64,000 nucleotides of DNA from Notospermus geniculatus (Eukaryota; Nemertea; Pilidiophora; Heteronemertea; Lineidae), in NCBI GenBank assembly GCA_002633025.1, contig NMRB01001115.1:26242-90241 (forward strand). The letters are read 5' to 3'. A program made the translations under genes and the position numbers. A model generated the notes under the pieces. The model saw nothing but the letters and a program-made list of their open reading frames with translations. It was not told the DNA's origin and searched no databases. Every line of letters begins with the position of its first letter. Position 1 is the stretch's first letter. This document shows, in pieces, positions 57,001 through 64,000 of the stretch.

Positions 57001-59290
57001 CTCAGAGAACTCGAGTCTGTGGCCTAACCCAGGAAAAAATGAACTACGAACTACTATGAACCACAGTGGTGATAGGCGCCGGTGTCTCCACTCCGCCACT
57101 CTGGCAGCTAGCCGAAATGTGGAGGAACTCGGGCTGATGTTCGAAGCACGAATCCAAAACTCCGAACAGCTGATCAAGCGCCCTAGTCAACATCAGACCA
57201 TCGACCAACGGCAGACCTACTCAGTCTCATCAACCAGAAACCAGCAAAAAGATACCATTTACGAATATCGATGGATGCATCAAGTGAACCAGTTAGACGA
57301 ATGAGAGCATCGACCACACTGGTGCATTCTGTGGTTTTATGAGCTACTCTCGGCTTTTCTTCTGTCACAATCGTTGCTTTGATTCGATTACCATTTTATC
57401 CCGTTAAGTGGTTAAGCTGTGCCAAAGTCCTTGTTGATTTCATAGCATTATACGTGGCATTATGTGATCAGGCGCTTATACTATCAAAGATACGTGACCT
57501 TGGGCGAGTATTTGTCTCTTAGTGATCAACTTTTGTTTGCTCTTTTTGAATGGCCTTTTTCAAATATCAATATGAAGAGTAGATTGTTCTTCATTTTGAT
57601 GGTAAAACGAATGGTAGAATGCAATTGAAACTACAAGTACATCAAAATCGCTGTTGTAATGTCACAGATCCTGGCTTTGTCACGGGGATCTATCTCCACC
57701 GACTTCATCATGTTCATCATATCATCAAAAGCGTCAACGTCGGTACTTCGACTAGTATAGAAGATATCAACAGCCGTTGTCAGCAGTGCCGACCATCACC
57801 AACAGGAGAAGCTGGATCCCGGCAGAGCCAGACCTCTCTGGTCTTACAACTGCGATTTTGATGTATCTACACTTAAACGTGTATCCCTCTCCTTTAAAAC
57901 TGAAATGACTGGTGGTCACTTAACGGGCTGCACACCAGGCGAGATGCGATATCGCTAACGATCTCTCGCCACCGATCTTCTCGCCAACCACTCGCACGAG
58001 GAAGTGGAGTAACGCCTTCCCAATTCTGACCGATATTAGTGACCTCGTTTATCGTTCTCAGAGGTACATCCTCGCTCACCCCGTAAGCACTTTGTACAAA
58101 AAGAAACCATGGTTCCAGCGGCCGTTAATGGCCACTAACGGACCACAAATTACAAGCACGCCATTATCTTCCACCAAATGCTGCATAGAATCATTATTGG
58201 AAGGAACTTTTGCCGTCATCTCCTCCCGTCCTCCACCATTTATTCCACGTCCTCATCAACCATGGTCATTACCGGCTTATGGGTCTCTTTAACATTTTTA
58301 AATACTCTTAGAAGCATTACTAATTAACCGCATAATGACGATGAATCCTCGTTCGGGGACTCCCGGTTTCTTTATTTTCTCCAACCAAGACGAACTGATT
58401 AGACGTCATGACTATTCAAGGATAGAAACCTAGGAAGAGTAGATTCTAAAGTTCCCCACTTACATCTACACTCGTCCCCAGTGTTCAGTTGGCCATAGAC
58501 CCACTAAACACTGGCGTAATTGGCGCCAAAAGTGAAGGATCGTCAATAGACGGCGCTGGTTGACGAGAGATCCAATCATAAGCCACCATTGCAGGTTCAG
58601 CCGACGCCGCCGTAACACACTTGCTGATTGGCTAAGATACGTGTTCAAAATGTACACTCAGGTATATGCACACTCGCGGCAGATTTCAAGCGGAGATTCC
58701 CCCCGGGAGATTCCCGAATCGGACAGCTAACGCTGTCTATTTGTCCTACTTTGAAGATGGCATCAACTGAAGCAGTTTCAGAGCGCGGGTAACGGTTTGA
58801 AACTGCGGGAGGAGTTTATGAGGTTTCGTTGTGTCGTAAAATGAATTCGGTTTTCCCCACGAGGCTCTTTATACTGGCCGACCGGAGTAAGTGTTGTCGT
58901 ATGTCATTTGTAAGTTTTCAATCTGCTCTTTATGATGTCATTAATTAATCAGAGAGTTTACAGTCCTTGTTCCGCCGCAAGGGAAATTATGACCCCAGTT
59001 TCTAATTGGTTGTGAACACATAACAGTGACATAAAGAGTGACTATAGACCAATAATCATCTTGATTTGAATTAAATGTCGACCTTCTCAACTCCTCTTAG
59101 AACGATTAGAATTTCAAGGTCAGCGTTCTCACTTCCTCCAAGGACAAGTTCAAGGTCGAATTCTCATTTTCCCTTGACCTCCACAGTCATCTCTATTCCT
59201 TGTAACTAATAATACCTACCAAGAATAAACATCGACGTGCACATGTATGTATATTACTACATTACATGTACGTGCACGCACATTAATGAT
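57001..59290. other. Gene-free stretch with repeat relics
   Basis: Contains the partner of the 33.3-kb repeat (about 57,630-57,800, plus strand) and a relic of the CAGCACACCA foldback (about 57,929-57,995). No gene recognised. Confidence 0.45.
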
Positions 59291-59527
59291 ATACACTACT
59301 CAAAAAAGGTAAGGATTTGTTATTTTGTGCACAACTTTTTCATATAACAGTTTTTACATCTGAAGCTGGTATGATATAAGTTAACTGTCCTGAATGACCT
59401 CAAACACACTGAGATGAATTACATATGTGGTAGGTTTAAGTTGTTGTATAACGTGTGCTGAAGCAGTGCGTGAAACGGAGTTATGAGTTTTGAGAAAAGT
59501 GGTCCTTAACCTTTTTTGGGTAGTATA
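59291..59527. mobile_element. Mariner-type MITE, ACTACTCAAAAAAGG termini
   Basis: Left ACTACTCAAAAAAGGTAAGG and right CCTTAACCTTTTTTGGGTAG are inverted with A/T-rich TATA flanks, consistent with TA target duplication. The 237-bp element has no transposase. Confidence 0.85.
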
Positions 59528-60284
59528 TGTTGCGGGACACTAGTAAAAAATATATTTTTTCATTGTTTGTTTTGATACAAATCGCCGTTAGCCTTGCTGT
59601 GACGGTCCATTCTCGTCTGGATGCCAAGAAAGTCTTGCTTTGACATCCCGTGATCGATAGCTGTACGGCTATCAGACTGACCTCAACTAGTTTATGCAGC
59701 AGTTGTCTGGCTAATTCCGTCGAGCAATTTATCCGGGTTGATTAAATGACTTGGATTGGTCGTGAAATAGAGAAGAAAAGGTCGATATATCCTTGTCTAT
59801 TGTTCAAGGAAGACAATCCTATATCAAGTTGGACCAGATGGGGTCATTTATTAGGTCGGTCTGGATCCTAATGTTTTTGGTCAAGATGGTCATATCTCAA
59901 AGATGATATTTTTTGGTGTTTCTGACAGGCAAGGACTCCAGTGCGCCGGCCTGTCGCAAGCTTTGTTTTGGGTTCTTCATCTTGTTGATTGATGAAGGCC
60001 TTCGTGCTCCCTTCCAATCCGTTCCGAGATCACAGTCGCAACGTCATCACTACCGATGTAAAATCAATTCCCATTGGGTGACAAATTGTGACACGGCCTA
60101 TCCGCGAATTTGATTGGCTGTCTATTTGTGAATTTGATTCGGGATGTCGAGTCGGATATTCCGTCACCGGCGATAGAATTAATGTGACCCAAACGAAGAG
60201 ATATGGGTGGAAGAAACAGACAGATGGAAATCCAGCCTGCTCAAGAACTACTTGAACCAGAATATCCACCAATAACAAACCATC

Positions 60285-60539
60285 ATGGAATCTTTGCCTC
60301 CCGGTTACAGCGTTTTCCAAATAGACACAGCCAGAAATCACGAAAACAGGGTAGTAATAGGTGATGCCAAGCTCGTCATGTTGCCTTATTGGCAGTCTGA
60401 ACGAGCTGGTGGCGATAACCATCCAAGTTCTGATGTGGTTATGTGTTTTTCCATTACGTTAAGAGGCCAACCGGGAGAAAAGCCGGAGGACATGACCATA
60501 GTTATTGTTTCTGAACAACCTCATCTTTGCATAAGTTGA
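60285..60539 (+). CDS. Small open frame, hypothetical (weak)
   Basis: An 84-codon frame starting in a good context (ATCATGG) and reading MESLPPGYSVFQIDTARNH at the start. Composition looks protein-like, but no family, signal peptide or membrane segment is evident, and the opposite strand has a longer unrelated frame. It could be a first exon (a GTGATG lies at 60,361) or chance. Confidence 0.15.
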   Translation: MESLPPGYSVFQIDTARNHENRVVIGDAKLVMLPYWQSERAGGDNHPSSDVVMCFSITLRGQPGEKPEDMTIVIVSEQPHLCIS

Positions 60540-61930
60540 GAATGTTAGTGAAATCGGCCAGAGTTTGATGGCTTGGTTATGTGTCAAGATGTTCCGATAG
60601 GGAATGTTTAACGAGGTAGAGCGCCCAGTGGTGGATCCAACAGACCTGTCAGTAGACGAAGAACGCCAGTATAAACGTGAACTATAGCCTACCGAGGGTT
60701 GTTCTTTTATTCGTGGTGAACCAAAAAAACTTTTGTAGAGAAGCCGTTACATACAAATTCAACCACACGTACCGAATTATCGTCTTCTGATGGCGATAAC
60801 TTGTTAGAAATTGAACTTTCGGATATTTGCGAAGGGTTGAAGGGCCAATTTTACTAAGTTTTACTCAGTTTTATAGAGAGGCAAATGGATGATGATGGAT
60901 GGCGCTACGAAAGAAAAGAAAAGTTTCGATTCGTAGTAGACTATCGCATGCTATTCTCAGAAACTGGACTTAAATCACTGTGAAGTTCATACCTAAAGTT
61001 AAAATTCGAACATAGCGTGGTGAAGAATGTAATCGAGTGAACATATAACTCTTCAGATGTGTTGCTTGCACGATCAAGAAGAAGACAAAACCAAGGCGTC
61101 CCCCTTATATCCAGAATGAAATTATGCTTGATATGATACTAATATATAATACTAGTTGTTGGGACTAAAGATTATAAAAAAGTACCGGTATGGCGAACTG
61201 CACGCTAGAATATTCTCAACTGGTGCAGAGTTGATGCCGGTGTAATAAAATATAAGTTACAGTATAAAAAATTATGAACGAAGTCGGATACATTATAAAT
61301 TGCTATACAAGGTCAGTAATAAAATACATCACTGCATAATCAACGATGCAAAGTCGTTAAAAAATATACATTATGAATAATTTTACAAGGTCAGTAAGTA
61401 TTAAATGATTAAATTGGAAAACTCGAGTGCCGGGTGTAACGCTTACCCCTTGACGCCTGCACATAAAAAATCCGTTTATTGTCGATCAGTGTTTGTAGAT
61501 TGACTAATTGGTACATTAACCAGACACTACAAGGTTGAAATCACTCATCCAATCTCCGAATGATAAATGGTAACCATATTTAAAGCGTCTATTTCCATAG
61601 CTCTCTGTTAGACTAATCCAATAACCGACCTAAATTTTAGCGGTCTCCATTTTGATTTATCGCGTCTAAAAACGCCAAACAGACGTGGGATTTATTTATC
61701 AAATTCATTGGATTTATTAAGCAAATGTCTCATGAGTTTGTGTCTACTTTGTTATAGCTTCCGATTAACATAGCACGGTGTCATTAACTTGATTTAGAGC
61801 GAAAATACATTTTCTGCGTTTTCAATCCTCAATTTCGGCACGTTTGAAGTTTGTGTTACTGCCAAGAGTGAATGTGAACGCTTTTATTACTAACAGGCAA
61901 CTCAAACACTGTCCAGGTTCTTGCAAGTGT
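60540..61930. other. Gene-free stretch
   Basis: AT-rich; no gene or repeat recognised. Confidence 0.4.
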
Positions 61931-62220
61931 CAGAACAGGAGTCCTTTCTAAGATTTTGATCTACGGTCAGAAGAACAGAAGAGTCTTTTCTAAGATTTTG
62001 ATCTATGGTCAGTAGAACAGAGGAGTCTTTTCTAAGATTTTGATCTACGCATAGTCAGTGGAACAGAAGAGTCTTTTCTAAGATTTTGATCTATGGTCAG
62101 TAGAACAGAAGAGTCTTTTCTAAGATTTTGATCGATGGTCAGTAGAACAGAAGAGTCTTTTTCTATCTGTGGTCAGTGCATGGAACGGGAGGAATCTTTT
62201 CTAAGATTTTAATCTGGGGT
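61931..62220. repeat. 42-bp minisatellite, about 7 units
   Basis: Unit CAGTAGAACAGAAGAGTCTT then TTCTAAGATTTTGATCTATGGT. Starts near 61,931, 61,968, 62,010, 62,056, 62,098, 62,140 and 62,174; the sixth is internally shortened and the last diverged. Confidence 0.93.
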
Positions 62221-63257
62221 AAGTGGCAATTGACTAGCGTCCTTTTACATCAGTCAACATCTGAACGAGTTACAGTGTCTGTCCTTTCCATTTGTATAAA
62301 ACCCCAAACCGACAAAACCTCAAAAGAGATTTAGAGCTCCACATCGAAATCGGACTTAATGAATCCGTTTTACGTCAAAAATATCTGCCGACACCAGCTC
62401 GTTTGATCGGATGTTGCGCTCTTGGTCCATTAGTCTTGCCAATTGTGATGGTGTCCTTCGGATGTGCCCTTGGCATTAAGCGATGAGTAATGGACAGTAC
62501 ACTCAGGCAATTTGCTACCGGAACCGACTGCTCCCGAGAGTTGTGTTAATACGACAGTTTGATTTAATGTCTACGGGGAGCACGCCTTTCAAGACCCCAT
62601 TTATAAGGAGTCGAAGGTTGAATTGGATATCAACGGACTTTCCGGAAAGCGCGTCCGCTTCCGAACCGAGATTTCGTATCTTGAAAGAGGGGTACATGGT
62701 ATTTGGTGCATGAAATCTTTTAAGATAAATTTCAATATCTTATCCACATGATCGACAAAATATCTGCCTATCGGCGTTTCAAATTCTACAACTTGAATCT
62801 TCAACATTATTTTCTCTGACCGACCTTATCGGCAAACTCATTCAACTTCAAATAATTGTCAAAACAATTTGGTGGGCTTTACATTTCCCGCGTGATAGAT
62901 CGAATGTAACCAAACCCATTGAATGTTTACTGGGAATCAATTTATCATGCCTCTTTAATGAATATTCATTGGTCTGTTGGCTTTTGAAACATGGATATTA
63001 CCCGGTGTAACAAACCTCAAAGATCTTAATGTTTACATCCGCTATCACATCTACAGACTGGAATTTAAACCTTTAACCATCGTGTTTTTCAACACCCATT
63101 TATATTAAAACTAAATTTCGTATCTGTCCCTGGAAAAAATGCATCATTCGCCGTTCCTGTAGCAGGTGGTTGACTGCAACCTACCTTAGACCAGAGAGTA
63201 ACCAGACTGTTCCCTTCTTTGCCGCCTACACGACCGCGGCGCTGCCGTCCCGACAAC
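62221..63257. other. Gene-free stretch
   Basis: No gene or repeat recognised. Confidence 0.4.
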
Positions 63258-63381
63258 ATGGCAGGAATGGACGCCATTTTGACCGGGATTCGTTCAAAAC
63301 TACTGCGCACTTTGTCTGTGCATCAGTTTCTGCGCTTGTATTTGTGCACTTTCGCGACTTTTATTGTAGACACGGAACAAA
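63258..63381 (+). CDS. Candidate first coding exon, unknown protein (weak)
   Basis: ATG at 63,258 in a good context (AACATGG), downstream of a CpG-rich stretch (ACCGCGGCGCTGCCGTCC). It opens a frame MAGMDAILTGIRSKLLRTLS, then a hydrophobic LRLYLCTFATFIV that could be a membrane anchor, and reaches a donor-like CAAA/GTAAAG at 63,381-63,387. ACGCCATTTTG (63,271-63,281) is an inverted YY1-like site. The downstream exons would be outside the window. No family recognised. Confidence 0.25.
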
Positions 63382-63792
63382 GTAAAGTAACCAGGACTTA
63401 GAATATAAGCGTTATTCTATCTTTTTTAAACCCAGTCCTCTAATTTTCATTTTCAACGCAGTAATCCTATAGTCTCGCCTGAAGCAGAGAGTGTCACCTT
63501 CCCTTGTCATCGATGGTGATTCCACAATTGTTGATCGGTCGCATTATTCATCACACTGCCTCAGACATACCCCCAGCAAATTCTTTACACTACCTCAGAC
63601 ATACTCCTAGCAAGTCAACCAAATCAACAAACACAATTTGTTTTTTTTTCTCGAAATCGGATGGAAAAGCACAATTCCCAATTTAAAATCCATGTTCGTT
63701 TCCAGTTATTACCCTCGATATATCAAATTTATAGTAGAGCGCGTCGTATCAGTTCATTCATCTAGAAACTGTCGGCTGATATTTCACTTTTT

Positions 63793-64000
63793 AGCTCACC
63801 TCTGTGAGGTGAGCTTCTCCCATGGTGTGTCGTCCGTCGTCCGTCGTCGTCCGTCGTCGTCGTCGTCGTCGTCGTCGTCCGTCGTCGTCGTCGTCCGTCG
63901 TCGTTAACAGGGGTGGCACGTTTCTAAACCGCTTGGGTTACAAACTTGAAATTTGGTGTACAGGTACCCTATAGTAAAAACTATCTCTGGACCGAAACTT
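63793..64000. repeat. Dispersed repeat with AGCTCACC palindrome and (CGT)n, cut by window end
   Basis: AGCTCACCTC, TGT, GAGGTGAGCT is a perfect palindrome (63,793-63,815). It is followed by CTTCTCCCATGG, an imperfect (CGT)n/CCGTCGT run (about 63,829-63,905), then CTTGAAATTTGGTGTACAGG. This layout recalls a dispersed repeat found in several marine invertebrate genomes; I recognise it from pattern only. The right end lies beyond the window. Confidence 0.7.

Noticed and set aside
63638-63907. An 89-codon frame ending in a serine/valine/arginine run
   Set aside because: The run is translation of the (CGT)n microsatellite within a dispersed repeat.

Overview
This is 64 kb of gene-poor animal nuclear DNA packed with repeats. 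There is no operon structure, no ribosome-binding sites and almost no long open frames. It has many foldback (MITE-type) DNA transposons, tRNA-derived SINE heads, minisatellites, a satellite-like array, homopolymer G/C runs and a scaffold gap. Frequent TAGGCCT and ACATGTAC words, a class A GPCR of invertebrate peptide-receptor type, and an AGCTCACC/(CGT)n repeat at the right end suggest a highly heterozygous marine invertebrate, most likely a deuterostome (amphioxus, hemichordate or echinoderm). The species cannot be fixed from the sequence alone.

Layout. 1-445: 39-bp tandem array with a two-monomer alternation. 0.5-4.9 kb: no gene, a forkhead-site cluster, and a composite foldback at 1.85-2.26 kb. 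4.9-6.8 kb: a foldback, a 641-bp tandem duplication and another foldback. 8.7-16.4 kb: SINE with duplicated body, purine minisatellite, several foldback families, a 1,066-bp duplication, and a 1,046-bp mariner-like foldback with arms of about 357 bp. 16.4-22.5 kb: two back-to-back tandem duplications (period 1,465 and 1,531 bp) whose copies differ by a MITE, a VNTR and indels. 23.5-37.4 kb: minisatellite and many MITEs (hAT-like, piggyBac-like, GGNCC-ended). 37.8-38.8 kb: the one convincing gene, an intronless rhodopsin-type GPCR on the minus strand, with a 51-bp minisatellite just upstream of its start. 39.9-44.4 kb: more foldbacks and a 133-N gap. 44.4-63 kb: sparse unique-looking DNA with scattered SINEs and MITEs. 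63.2 kb: a possible first exon; the window ends inside a dispersed (CGT)n repeat.

Nothing here forms a pathway. The interest lies in mobile DNA. The most notable item is a palindrome of about 25 bp (CATGGAGGTAT, short centre, ATACCTCCATG). It sits at three distinct loci (four copies, one pair inside a duplication) and is flanked by 7-8 bp direct repeats that are perfect at two loci. Related sequences elsewhere in the window lack it, so it behaves like an extremely small transposed element. The tandem duplications may partly be allelic haplotypes placed in series by the assembler: a lone N sits exactly at one copy junction and another at the edge of a second duplication.
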